Shown here in pieces: positions 44,683 through 56,099 of a DNA stretch of 64,000 bases. This DNA is from Sipunculus nudus (Eukaryota > Annelida > Sipuncula > Golfingiida > Sipunculidae). The notes below the pieces were generated by a model. The model had not been told where the DNA came from and ran no database searches. It saw only the letters and a list, made by a program, of their open reading frames with translations. A program made the position numbers and the translations under genes. Location of the stretch: NCBI GenBank assembly GCA_026874595.1, contig CM049321.1:18074979-18138978 (forward strand), in the 5' to 3' direction. How positions within the stretch are numbered: the first letter of the stretch is position 1; the number at the start of each line of letters is the position of its first letter.

Positions 44683-45117
44683 CTAAACACAAGAGAAATG
44701 TTAAATAGAGAAACTGTTTAACCATGCATACATCATATAATAAGGCTGTGCGCGATTATAGTATTACGTGCGACGAAAAGAAATATTCTTATCTTTCAGA
44801 TGCACCTCGAGATAGTAACAACACAGATATTTAAAAATATAGATTTGTTATGAGAGATAATTGACTGCAAAGATGGAGTATGTAGTTCATATCTGACATG
44901 CGATCAGGTTAAAAGCCAAAAACATTATTAGATATATTGTTTACTGATTTTGTCACAACCATAGACTGATATATCTCGTGTATGTAATAATTTATCTTAC
45001 TGTGTTCCTCTGTATATTTAAATTGTTCTTTTATATGACATGGTACTTTCTCGTACGAACACAACCAAGTTCACATTTTGCCTAACAGCCCCAACTGACA
45101 ATGTTTTACCGACAACT

Positions 45118-45384
45118 GACAATGACACTTTTTTAAATCAGTGCGGGCGGGCGATTATTTTTTTGCCTTTTTGTGTCTTTCGATTAAAACGTCATATGAT
45201 CAGGGAAAAGCACCAAAATAACTGAATTTTGTTGCTAAACATGTAAAAGCACTATACATAACAAAGGAAATCTTATCAAATGTGTATTATTTTAACTTCT
45301 AGAGAAATGAAAATCAAAATAAAATGTTTGATGCGGGGGGGGGGGGGGGGGGTTAAAATTGATGCGGGCGGTGCCTGAGAACCA
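45118..45384 (+). mobile_element. MITE family C, copy 3
   Basis: The right terminus is GTGCCTGAGAACCA (45371-45384); the left terminus is eroded. The interior matches copy 1: CAGTGCGGGCGGGCGA, GTCATATGATCAGGGAAAAG, AAAAGCACTATA, AACAAAGGAA and TGATGCGGG. A 17-bp poly-G tract lies at 45336-45352. Confidence 0.8.
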
Positions 45385-45639
45385 TTCATTTTTTTTGCCC
45401 TAATGGTGTCAAAATTTTTCGCTGGATTTGGATAATATGCACCATTAAGATTCTCTTATTCATGTCTAAGTGGATGTTATCATAAAATGCGTATAGGTCT
45501 GTGATAGTAGAACTGTATCTTTAGTAAGAATGTAAAACTTTACGGAACAGATTAACACACATGAAGTATTTTATCACTTGTTAACATTTTCTACATGCGG
45601 ATTTTTTTAGGTAACCGCCTCCCTTTTTATACGCCTGTC

Positions 45640-46140
45640 ATATGACCCATATTTGGTATACCCACCGTCCGTTCGTCCGTCCGTTTACTTTTGGTGTCGC
45701 CGCGAAAACATACTGGGACTTGATGGATTTTCTCGAAACTCACCATAAGTACTTACAAATGAATTATTTCGCCCGAGTTCGATTATGGGCAACATCAACG
45801 CATATTTAACAAGGTCACTGGTCACAAGGCTACTTTGTTGTTTAGCCGCGATAACTTATGAAGAATGTGTTCGATTTTTATCAAACTCATCAGAAATGTT
45901 TATCAATAAAATATCCCGCCTAAGATCTATTTAACGAGGTCAAAGGTCACAGCATTTTTGGAGGCATCTTGGTGATTTACCAAAACCTCCTGCGGATTTT
46001 TATGAAACTCGTTATACATATTTACATATATTTGAATTTCCCATCTGAATTACCTTCTCGTCAACATTCAGGCATATTTAATGAGGTCAGAGGACACCAG
46101 ATACACGACGGACGTATTTTGCACGTTTGCGGTGCTCTTG
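45640..46140 (+). repeat. Diverged tandem repeat with DR1 motif
   Basis: Three degenerate units share (A)TATTTAACGAGGTCAAAGGT and a GGATTTTTATGAAACTC-type block (about 45800, 45925, 46075). A perfect DR1, AGGTCAAAGGTCA, lies at 45937-45949. The left end has CCGTCCGTTCGTCCGTCCGT. Confidence 0.6.
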
Positions 46141-46184
46141 GTAATGCTAGTTTAGCTAAGTAAATGTGCATTTACGAATTTTCA

Positions 46185-46310
46185 TTCTGTTTTCGGACTA
46201 CGTTACAGAGCAGTCACACACTTCCCCTCATTTTGTATCCTTATGTTAACCAGGTCCGGTGACCATTGCACCTGTGGGCCCTGGGTGTGTAATCGTTCCC
46301 TTTCCCATTT
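46185..46310 (+). repeat. Dispersed repeat family A, copy 3
   Basis: CGGACTACGTTACAGAGCAG, ACTTCCCCTCATTTTGTA, TTAACCAGGTCCGGTGACCA and TGCACCTGTGGGCCCTGGG match 1905-2010. Confidence 0.6.
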
Positions 46311-46349
46311 AGTCTACAGAGTGCACACCCTGGGTTGTCGCCGACAGTG

Positions 46350-46445
46350 AAAAATGTCACCCCCTCGGCTGAGATTTGAACTCACGATCTCTCGGCTTTG
46401 AGTCCTATGCTCTACCTCTGAGCAACAGAACGGGGAGGGGGGTGG
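46350..46445 (-). repeat. tRNA-derived SINE head
   Basis: The - strand reads TGTTGCTCAGAGGTAGAGCA (A-box and D-arm-like), GGACTCAAAGCCGAGAGATC and GTGAGTTCAAATCTCAGC (T-arm with GAG/CTC pairing). The acceptor stem does not pair, and it abuts repeat family A, so it is a SINE head rather than a functional tRNA gene. Confidence 0.65.
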
Positions 46446-46559
46446 GGTGGATGTGGGGTTGGGTGTGGTCGTCCATACAGTTAGTAATTTCAACAAACTA
46501 ACCCCCACTTCACACAGGGCAACGATTAAGCTGCCCATTCACCTGCCTTTTGAAAAAAT

Positions 46560-49460
46560 GTATGTGATTTCTGGCTGCCTCTCTTTATAAGATAACGATC
46601 TAAGGATAATTCTGGGTATAAAAAGTTCTTATAACGCCTCCGTGAAGGATGTATGAACTTGTTTATCGACAACATGTTTGTAAACACAGCAATGTTGAAC
46701 AATGGAAAAATCAGGTAACCTAAGGTGGTAGGTTACATATATGCAGGAGTAAAAAGGTAACTTGTTGCAAAACGCCATTTGCAAAGCTCTGGCTTATCAG
46801 ATGCCCTTGATAGAAGTGCTTTGATCATTTTGGTGGGCCTCCTCATATTTTAAACAAGTTGATATAATCAAAACAAGCAGCTTGTGTGCGGTAATATCAA
46901 CGCTTTCTGGCCTATTTTTATAAAGCTCCAAGGGAATACCTTTTGTTTATAAAGGTCAGTTATCGGAATAATTATCTTTAACTTGACATTCTTTTGTTCT
47001 TGGTCCCCTCACCCACTATACCTACTCGTCAGCTTGGCTATTTTTCTTTTTACTTTAACGACATAAGGAATCATGTCGTCGGAAGAACGCTTAGCGAGCA
47101 TACATTATCTGTGTTGGTAGAACAGACTCTACGGACGGATTTGATATACGAGGAAAAGAGACTTCCATATTCATTTTCTTCGACAACCCGTGTCAAAATA
47201 GCCAGGGAAGAATCGCCTTTTCATGGAGCGTGGCATTATAAACTTCAACTACATGGAAGCCCCCCCCCCCCCCCCCCCCACCAAACGCTCGTAACTGAGC
47301 TAATAATGGAGAATCGGCTATATACTGTACGATCTTGGAAATGAGGTAATTAGAAATTAGAAATAATTATCAGTTGCCGATCTGACACCTACGGATAATA
47401 TTGTGGGTTAGTTTGTGAAAATAAGACATATTTGAGATCTAGCGCAAACACGGACTATAGAAAGTGGGTGTGTTTGTGGGTGGTCGTGTGTGAGTGGGGG
47501 GATGGGGTTCGATGGTTTTGTCCTCTCGTGACTACAAAAAAAGTGTGAGCCATAAACTGATACAGAAATGAACTCATCACCCCCTATGAAACTCATCTCT
47601 AACGGGGGGGGGGGGGGGGCATACGCAATGACACCTTAATTAACTCCATAATCAAAATAACGGTGAACAACAGAGCGACAGATTTTTGTATAAAATGTTA
47701 TATTGTTCAAGCTTTCTTATTAGCATTTGTTCCACTCTAATGTAGCTTCCTCATTGAATTTAATATACAATCACATCGTCAATAACTGTTAACAATTGTA
47801 TTAAATAGTCGGTCGCCTCTTTATTACATTACACGCTTACCACATGAATTAATTACAAACTAGAAATATGCATTCCAAGGAATGATAGCCCCTGCTATGT
47901 GTTTTTCCCTGTTGTGGTATGCTGCCAACAACTTGTTTGTATTCAATTATTAGGTAGATATTGCCTAATTCATCAGTTTTTTTGGCACACAAAAATTATA
48001 GCTAAGAAAATCCCAAAATGAAATCGCCCGTAGAATTCCTGGAATATAAATCAAACCTTCAAGAGTCAAACATCTCTTTATTACATTAAGAGGTAATCAA
48101 ATTACACGCCTATTACAGTAATTGATTACAAATTATTCAGATAACGAGAGAGTATTAGGAACATCAAAATTGGATTAAGGCTCCGATACCGCAGTGCAGC
48201 AGAAAATAAAAAAAAATCCTTCCGACTAACTCATTAATTTTATTTCGGAAGTGGGCGCCGCCTTTTTCCAAGTAGCGGATATGCAGCCTAATAAGAAGGG
48301 ATCTTAGGAGTAAGCAGTTCTTTATAAATGTGAAGTATTTTCTACCCTGTTCGGGGCCGTTTCAATGATTGGTACATGTTATCGAAATTCTATGTGACTC
48401 CGGTTGGTATTTCCGCCCATGATTTCATATGCCACTCAAGACTAGCATTACACGAGCAAACTTTCTCCCTAATTTGCTATCATTGGTAAAATGGTTCTCG
48501 GCCCATTTTTAGAGACTCCTTCTCGGCTTAATTATGGATAATGAACTAAGGAGATGGAACATTTTTTTCAGTACCAAGTCAGAAGTATTTGCGGTTATTA
48601 CTTTTATCTGCAGAGGAACAGACACCAGTCGTATCCTCCAAAAGTATAAACAGAACATCTGTTTGATTAGGTAAACATTTTCTTTAACTGTAAGTTATAC
48701 GTATATACATGGAATACTGTAATCTCTCCTGACAATATAATAGTGTCTGCCAAGGTTTTGTCCTGGAACCATTTTCTCAAGTCTACAAAAAGAAAGCAGA
48801 AATAAACTTGGACCGTGGGCGATCAGTGACGCGAATAAAAATAAACCAAAAATAAAAGAGCGTCCAAACAAGCTAAACATGGACCTTTAGGGACGAATCA
48901 GACAAACCTTCAATTTTGAAAAGACAACATTATCAGACCTGCTCAACCTATCGTCTAGAAATTTTCTCTGGTACCATGTTTTGGCTCCACCTCTCTGGAT
49001 TATTGTTAGGAAGGTGCAAATGCGAAACTTCTTTTGTGACATAAGCTTTATACACTATTCCGGTAAAAAAAAATTGCAATCCGTTGTTCCTGGATGGGGA
49101 TGAGGTAGTGAAAAATCTCTGTAACTTCTAAAATATTTAAAATGTTGCAACATATTACCCCTCATATGAAAGAGTAGGAATTTTGCCACTTTCGTTACTC
49201 GTACGTCCATATAAAGGGATGACAGATTTTTAAAAAAATTTTCATCTTCGTTGTAGTATACAAAAACATGCTGTCACAAGGAAAAAGAAATAGTTTTCGC
49301 GCTTGCATTATCCCTAACAAAGATATATTGCAAAACCTGATACCAATAGCAATTGTCTAGACGTTGGTTCATTGAACAAAAACCCTAAATCAACCACTTT
49401 TTCTCAGTGACTCCTGGATTTAGAGATGATGTTAACTCGCATGTTCTCACCAACAGTTAC
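46560..49460. other. DNA between the repeats at 46.4 kb and the transposon
   Basis: No exon of the receptor or other gene recognised on either strand. Poly-C at 47262-47279 and poly-G at 47603-47619. The missing TM2 exon would be expected between 44.7 and 57.8 kb but was not found. Confidence 0.4.
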
Positions 49461-49463
49461 TTT

Positions 49464-49610
49464 TAGTCCAGCAGATCTGTGAAATATTCTGGTAGTTTTG
49501 TGCCTTTGATGATACAAGCATGAAATTTGGTACACAGTTAAAGCATACCCTTAGGAAATATTTTGGATATAGGGACATTCCAGATTACCCCTGGGGTCAA
49601 AATGGCTGCC
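49464..49610 (+). repeat. Left terminal inverted repeat of transposon
   Basis: TAGTCCAGCAGATCTGTGAA, GTGCCTTTGATGATACAAGC, ATGAAATTTGGTACAC, TGGATATAGGGACATTCCAG and CAAAATGGCTGCC are inverse-matched in the right arm, with a 10-bp insertion relative to it. Confidence 0.88.
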
Positions 49611-49722
49611 ACGAATAACTAAACTCTGCCCACAAGGTCAGCAAAGTCATATGTGCTTGGTGCAAAACACAATGTATTGAGTATAATATGATTATTATCA
49701 ACTTGTATGCACATGCTTTATT

Positions 49723-50176
49723 ATGCATTTCATACTTGACTAAAAATATGCATCTACGGTGGCCTATGAGGGGTATAGATAACAGTTTACCATCGCAATA
49801 ATGCATGGCCATAATAGGAGCTCTGAAACATAATTATGCATCTGAAATTCTGAATGACACCTGAATATTATTCCTGGAAATATAAATGGATAAAAAAAAA
49901 TCAAACTTGGTGAAAGGAACTTAGACCCCATGAATAATTACATACCAGTAGCTAGGAATGTCGCGACTAAATGCACAAATTTGCGAAATCGATATTGATG
50001 TACTCAATGTATTATTTTTTATAATCACATAATAGAAATGTTGAAACTACTGTGGTGTGTTCCTTGATTTGGGTTTTAATATGGTCCTGAACAGCGCAAA
50101 GAAATAATGCATGGTGGCCTATTGGGGACATCGAGTGCCAGTCACCCAAATCTCTATTGTGTATATAATTATGCAT
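49723..50176. promoter_or_regulatory. Cluster of six ATGCAT palindromes in transposon 5' region
   Basis: ATGCAT occurs at 49723, 49748, 49801, 49836, 50107 and 50171, mostly in the context TTATGCATCT or its inverse AATAATGCATGG. Two copies sit beside GGTGGCCTAT-GGGG. Possible subterminal transposase-binding motifs (inference). Confidence 0.4.
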
Positions 50177-50328
50177 CTCCTCTGGGCTGGGGTTCAATAT
50201 TTTAACTCTTCTTTTCTGTTTTCAGTTGATAACTCCACTGTAGTGTAGCTAGCCATAGACTAATCCCCTACTTGGTGGTGGTGGTTCTCCCAAATTTTAA
50301 AGTGACTAATTTGTGTTGGTTCGAGAAA

Positions 50329-51507
50329 ATGGCCAAGAATTTCAAACTATTAGACCCCCGGCAGGCAGGGCCAAATACGACTGATACATCAAGTAACCAG
50401 ACAGATTGGAACCTATGTGTGTTGTGTCAGATGGACACCACTGAACCTCTTCATTGTCCAGCTGACTCCAAGCGAAGCACAGGAGGATCTGGATACCAGA
50501 CTCTTGCAGACAACCTTCTCAGGTTCAGGGAGATCGACTGCCTCCCAAAATCTCTCAACATGTCCCGCTTGGACGATGGTGAGGGTATTGAGTCCACCTT
50601 ACAGCACCACAGGGCTAAGTGGCATGATTCGTGCAGATTACAATACAACAAAACTCAGTTGACTCGGGCAGAGAAGAGGAAAACAACCAGTTGCGATACC
50701 GCAGGCGTGACACCAAAGTTTACCCGTCAGAGTGTGGACCGCTCAGAGACACTGCTCGAAACGTGTTTCTTTTGTGACAAACCAGCAGGTAACGAGTCTC
50801 TGCGCAAAGCTTCTACCTTCGACTTGGACAGACGGGTCAGGACATGTGCTCTGAAACTAGAAGACAAGTCACTTATTGCTAAACTGAGTGCTGGCGATAT
50901 GATGGCGCAAGATGCCCTGTACCATGTGAAATGTCTGGTTTCCCTCTATAACAAAGCAAGGGACACTAAGAGAACTTTGGATGACCAGGATGATATCAAT
51001 CATGGCATAGCTCTCGGAGAACTGGTGTCCTACATCGATGATGCCCGCATAGACTCTCATGTGGCACCAGTATTCAATCTGGCAGATCTAACGAGTTTGT
51101 ACAGCAACCGGCTGAAACAGCTTGGAACAGTCTTGCCTGGACGTGTCCACTCGACCAAACTCAAGTACCGGATCATGGCATATTTTCCGGACATGGAGGA
51201 GCACAAACCTGGCCGAGATGTTCTGCTTGCTTTCAACGAGGACATCGGGTCAGCCCTTCACAAGGCCTGTGAACACGATGCTGATAGTGATGGTGTTCAT
51301 CTTGCTAGAGCCGCGAACATAGTCCGAAGAGATATGTTGAAGATGAAGACAGCTTTCAGTGGATCATTTGACGCCCTCTGTCAAGAACAATCCGTGCCAA
51401 ATTCTCTCCTGGCACTAGTTGCTATGATCCTGAATGGCCCCACGATCCAAGAGCAATCAGGCCACTCATCTGCATCAACACCGACTCTTACAATCTCACA
51501 GCTCTGA
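50329..51507 (+). pseudogene. Transposon gene, N-terminal part with two CxxC...HxxC modules
   Basis: The likely start is ATG at 50329 (context GAAAATGG, MAKNFKLL), because the upstream in-frame ATG at 50272 adds only 19 non-conserved residues. Counting from 50329, module 1 has C30-x2-C33 and H99-x2-C102 followed by YNK; module 2 has C146-x2-C149 and H199-x2-C202 followed by YNK. These look like a duplicated zinc-binding unit that could bind DNA. The frame ends at TGA 51505-51507, after which the family-like reading (ETPFPVYLG) continues in another frame. This is the first lesion, a shift within about 51480-51505. Confidence 0.75.
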
Positions 51508-52036
51508 GTCTATCACACACGGCCACAATCGGGAGACCCCCTTTCCGGTGTACCTGGGAATTCTGATGCACACAAAGACTCGCAAACGAGACCTGGTTGA
51601 CACTCTGTTCCACTTGGGTCTCTCCGTCTCCTATGATAGGGTGCTAAGCATCTCCTAGGACTTGGGAAACAATATCTGCCGTTTCTTCCAGCAGGAGGGT
51701 GCAGTTTGCCCACCTGAACTCAATAGTGGTCTATTCACTACTGCCGCAGTGGATAACATTGACCACAATCCCAGCTCGACTAGTGCTCAAGACTCGTTCA
51801 GGCACTGGCATCTCGCTCTTCCAGCACCCGAGTAGTGAAGTGCGTGGAGTTCAACGGCCACGAGTAACCGTCTCAGATGATGTTACTACAACAGCAGCCA
51901 CTGCACACCTGCCAGAGTCATACACCACTGTACCTCCAGTGTTTCTTGGCAAACGTGAACCACCAATGCCCAAGCTGGCTGGTCCCAACAGAAGTGACTG
52001 CAAGCTGATCCCCCAAGTAATGCAGGTAGAATACAG
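51508..52036 (+). pseudogene. Transposon gene, second segment with stop and frameshift
   Basis: Continues as ITHGHNRETPFPVYLGILMH, then LGLSVSYDRVL, TAG at 51656-51658 (second lesion), CPPELNSGLFTTAAVDNIDH, then a one-base shift near 51799 (third lesion) into GTGISLFQHPSSEVRGVQRP. The exon ends VMQVEY plus AG at a gtacgc donor (52037). Confidence 0.7.
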
Positions 52037-52176
52037 GTACGCCACATAATTTTTTTTATCTGAACGTTTTACATAATCCGTATTCACATATGTGCCCCAA
52101 TCTCTTGTTTAGTCTCTGTGGTGCTGAGTTCCTGTCTCTTGTTAGTTGTGTTGATGATTTCTTGTCATTTTGACAG
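52037..52176 (+). other. 140-bp intron inside the transposon gene
   Basis: The donor is AG|gtacgc and the acceptor ttttgacag|GTGG. Splicing makes an Arg codon and joins VEY-R-WLEQM in frame with both flanks. This explains the AT-rich gap with stops and is not a lesion. Confidence 0.65.
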
Positions 52177-54996
52177 GTGGCTCGAGCAGATGGCTGTTAC
52201 TGTGGCATCAGACACACCACTACAGGGAGACGAGACTGTGTCATGGGCTGCATATCATGCCAGCAAGCAGTCCATTCCAGAGGAACCGGAGTGTAGCGTG
52301 ACCCTCACTTCATTGCTGCCTCTCTTCTATGACCAGGCCAAGTCCGTGGCTATGATTCGTCACTCCATGGACGTCATCAAGACAGCAGTTGAGAATCTGA
52401 ACCCTGGTCAGATCCCCGTCCTCACTGTCGATCAGCCACTGTACGCACTCGCCAAACAGATCCAGTGGAGATGGCCGGAAACACATGGAGAAGATCACTT
52501 TGTCATCCTATTTGGTGGACTCCACATCGAGATTGCTGCACTCAAAACTCTGGGTGATCTTCTAAATAGCAGTGGTTGGACTGGAGCTCTGGTGCAGGCA
52601 GGAGTTACTACAGCTGGTACTGCTGATTCCTTCCTGAAGGCTGCCCATGTTACACGCACTCGGCGAGCTCACCAGGTCACAGCCAGTAGCCTCTATCTTC
52701 TGCTACAGGAGGCCTTTAGCCAAGGAGCAAATGAGGGACAGGGTCTGGAAGACTGGTGTACTGAATGTGTGCAGGCTAGTCCACAGTTCCACTTCTGGTG
52801 GATCATTCTACAGCTGGAACTGACTGTCCTAATCTACGTCAGATCGGTCCGTGAAGGGAACTTCCTGCTATACATTGATGCCCTGGGCAAGATTTCCCCT
52901 GGTTCTTCGCATTGGGTCATACCAACTACGCCAGGTGGATACCAGTTCACCTGTGCGACATGGTGACACTGGCGACCAAACATCCAAGTGTATACACACA
53001 GTTTCTTGCTGGCAACTTCACAGTAAAGAAGACCACTCATGCGTTTTCTGCAATGGCCATCGACCAAGCCCACGAGCAGAATAACGCATTAGTTAAGGGT
53101 GACGGAGGAGCTGTGGGCCTGACAGAGAATCCCACTGCATTAAGGCGCTGGATGGTGTCTGGTCCAGAGATGGCCAGAGTGATCGCTGAGTTCCAGGCCA
53201 CATCAGAGACCACGAAGGCTGATCACAAACACCACGAGCAGACCAAGCACACACAGGTAGCCTTTGCTAGAGATGTGCGTTCACTCACTCAAGTCATAGG
53301 GGAGATGGGCAACCCATTTTGTGATGACAGCAAGGATCTCCTGGTGCTAGACAGCAGAGACCTGGCAGACCCAGCAGTTATCAACACTGTACGCAATATC
53401 GAGAAGCTGGGACAAGAACAGCATGACTCCTATGTCCATGAGAGTCTTGTTAACCAGAAAAAGCTAATCACTGACCCAATCAAGAGAAACAACCTCCCTC
53501 TTTTCAGCCGGCCTCCGGTCAGAGATAAGTCAAAAACACAGCTGCAGGTGTCATCTCTGAAGAACGACTGCTCCCTGTTCTCTAGGTTGTTCATTGCGTC
53601 CCAAATACGTGATGGAGATCTCGACGAGTTCTTCGCACATGAGAACCAAGCATGGCCCCCTGCACTGTCACACATGGGCAAGATGAGACTTGGAACAAAA
53701 TCTGATCTGGTTGGCTGCTTAGAAGATCTGGTCCGTCCACAGGAGAATGCTGCTACCGCTGATGCTGCTGCTAGTCCAGCAGTTGAAGTCATCATACTTG
53801 ATGGTGCAGCGATCATCAATATGCTGCCACCGGGACCAGCAAAGACCTTCAACGACTATGCATCACAAGTATTCTTGCCATACATCACATATCAGCTGCA
53901 CCATACCAGCCGGGTGGATATTGTCTGGGATGAATACCTCAAAGAGAGTTTGAAGGCAGGCACTAGGAAGAAGCGAGGCAAAGGCATCAGAAGACGAGTC
54001 GAGCCATCTAGTTCCATTCCTGGAAACTGGCAGACCTTTCTTCGCACAGATGAGAACAAGATTGAGCTGTTTGACTTCCTAGCCACCGGGATAGCATCAA
54101 CAGACACAGACAAACAAGTCATCAGCACCCACCACAAAGATGTGGTTTGTACACAGGCCCGAGATGTTGCTGGTCTTGCCCCTTGTAGCCACGAGGAGGC
54201 TGATACAAGAATGCTACTTCATGTTGAAGACGCTGTGAGGCATGGATACAGCAAAGTGTCGATCCGCACAGTAGACACTGATGTCGTGGTTCTTGCAGTG
54301 ACAGCAGCTGGACGTCTGGACATAGATGAGCTCTTTGGCACAGGAAAGAACTTCAGGTTCTTGGCCGCTCACGAGATGGCTGTAGCACTGGGACCTAACA
54401 AGTGTCGAGGGTTGCCATTCTTCCATGCCCTGACTGGGTGTGACACCGTTTCAAGCTTGGGAGGCAGGGGGAAGAAAAAAGCATGGGAAACTTGGAAAGC
54501 CTGTGATGAGGTCACTGATATCACTGCAACATTCTGTGCCTTGGCTGCCTCACCAACTTCTTCAGCCATAGATGACCATATGGATGCACTGGAGCGTTTT
54601 GTTGTTTTGCTCTATGATCGCAACAGTAGTCAGGAACATGTCAATGATTGTCGCAAGCACCTGTTCACCCAGACTGGCAGATCAATAGATGCTCTCCCAC
54701 CAACTCGAGAAGCCCTGAAACAGCATATCAAGAGAGCTGCTTACCAAGCCGGCTACTGTTGGGGCCAGATGATGGTATCCACACCAGAGCTCCCATCGCC
54801 CAGTGACTGGGGGTGGGTTCACACCGATAATGGCTGGGACATATACTGGACAACCCTCCCAGAGGCAACTGATGCATGTCGGCAACTACTAAGGTGTGGC
54901 TGCAAAAAGGGATGCAGAGCACAGTGCAAGTGTGCCAAGGCTGCACTCCAGTGCACAGCTCTATGTCACTGTGGTGGGGAGTGTACGAGAGAGTAG
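52177..54996 (+). pseudogene. Transposon gene, core: DDE-like, PIN/FEN-like, CXC-like
   Basis: Reads WLEQMAVTVASDTPLQGDET onward. A one-base loss near 52899 (fourth lesion; SP|WFFALGHTNYARW) moves the frame, after which 52912-54996 is open. Landmarks: TVDQPLYALAKQIQW (Asp at 52430), GGLHIE (52514), DQAHEQNN (Glu at 53073) as possible RNase H-fold residues. In the open 694-codon frame: DGAA (D297), VWDEY (D340, E341), RKKRGKGIRRR, HEEADTR (E428/E429, D431), VDTDVVVL (D455, D457), TGCDTVSSLGGRGKKKAW (D511), resembling the acidic residues and GCD-x(5)-G-G-K-A segment of FEN/XPG nucleases. The tail has CGCKKGC-x3-CKC-x6-C-x3-CHC (C662 on), close to tesmin/TSO1 CXC. The domain calls are by eye. 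Confidence 0.7.
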
Positions 54997-55478
54997 AACC
55001 ATGTATTGGGACAAGAGAGATCACAAATGCTAATTATATGTATATTAACATGGACACCTGCATCAATGCAAATAGTAGATTTTGTTACCTGGATCTAGAG
55101 GTTCCACTGTACAATTTTGACTGTTTCTGTATATTTGTATATTTTTATAATTTTGTATAATGTAAATTCATGTTAGGCTCAAACAGGAGCACTTCCTCTC
55201 AGTTCAAGAGTTTTAAATAGTAACAGTCATTGCATGGTACCTGATAGCAGTTTTTTAAGAGTTTGTTGAAGAAAACCATCCAAAAATACAAAAATTCACC
55301 CAAAAATAACCAAGTAAATGGTTTCTTTACATTTTGTCAGCTTTATTTGCTGTCTCTTGTTTGCTACAATAAATATTTAGTTAAATAAAACCACTGGTAT
55401 GCTTCTTCAATAAGTAAATAAAGTTGTATTCATATGTATCCTAAGTCGCGTACAACACAAAATCGGCCATTTTGTAAA

Positions 55479-55617
55479 ATGGCTGCCATTTTGGCCCTGG
55501 AAAGTATCTGGAATGTCCCTATATCTAAAAATCTTTGTAAGATACTGCCCTAGCAGTGTGCCAAATTTCATGCTTGTATCACCAAAGGCACATTTTTTTC
55601 ACATATCTGCTGGACTA
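55479..55617 (-). repeat. Right terminal inverted repeat of transposon
   Basis: Inverse of 49464-49610. On the + strand it ends ATATCTGCTGGACTA at 55617. Just inside is a perfect palindrome GCCATTTTGTAAAATGGC (about 55466-55483). Confidence 0.88.
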
Positions 55618-55704
55618 TTTTGACATGCAAATTTCCGCACACGTTTTTCGTTTGTTTGTCAACATGGGCACGTGTACCATGTAAAATCTCATATATCTGT
55701 TAAG

Positions 55705-56065
55705 GGGTTATCCCATGTGCGCGCGTATATGTGTATATGCGTGAAAATCGCTCATATTGATATTGTAACTGGGGTTTCCATGTGTCCGTCAGCGTATATG
55801 CTAATGTGCGTATGTGTGTGAAAATCGCCATGGGAGCGATTTTCACGCTTAGGGTCTGCGTGAACTCAGGGATTCAGGGTAAAATGACGTCACTCCACCA
55901 TCTTTTTGCGGAAGGCCTGCTCGATCCACAGTATATCCACTGTAAAAATATATTAGTCTGCAAGTTCACGCATATACACGCATATACGGGCACATGGAAA
56001 CACACCCATTTTTTTTCGCATATACGCACATATGCATATACGTGCGCATGGAAACATACCTTCAA
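55705..56065. mobile_element. Foldback element with nested CGTATATGCG arms
   Basis: The left side has CCATGTGCGCGCGTATATGT, GTATATGCGTGAAAATCG and TTTCCATGTG. The right side has GTTCACGCATATACACGCAT, ATACGGGCACATGGAAACAC and CGCATATACGCACATATGCA. The centre holds GAAAATCGCCATGGGAGCGATTTTC, a 25-bp hairpin (about 55829-55853). Several inverted pairs are nested. Confidence 0.65.
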
Positions 56066-56099
56066 TTGGAAGAACTTTTCTTTGCAGTAGTTATCAACA

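Larger units (their letters stand above)
49464..55617 (+). mobile_element. 6.15-kb DNA transposon with long inverted repeats, broken gene
   Basis: Imperfect inverted repeats (49464-49610 and 55479-55617) bound a cassette with one large gene on the + strand. The arms begin TAGTCCAGCAGAT and share TGATACAAGCATGAAATTTG and ATATAGGGACATTCCAGAT. Both outer ends sit on TA, suggesting a TA target. The gene has duplicated CxxC...HxxC modules, an intron, a possible RNase H-like core, a PIN/FEN-like region and a CXC-like tail. I recall similar predicted proteins as multi-copy uncharacterised loci in invertebrates but cannot place it in a named superfamily. Four frame lesions make this copy non-autonomous. 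Confidence 0.85.

Noticed and set aside
46350-46445. tRNA gene on the - strand
   Set aside because: Pol III boxes are present, but the acceptor stem does not pair and it abuts a dispersed repeat. SINE is the better explanation.
46994-47344. 116-codon ORF on the + strand
   Set aside because: Includes a poly-C (poly-Pro) tract, with no recognisable domain.
52037-52176. Additional frameshift in the transposon gene
   Set aside because: Donor and acceptor sites and restored frame (VEY-R-WLEQM) show this is an intron, not damage.
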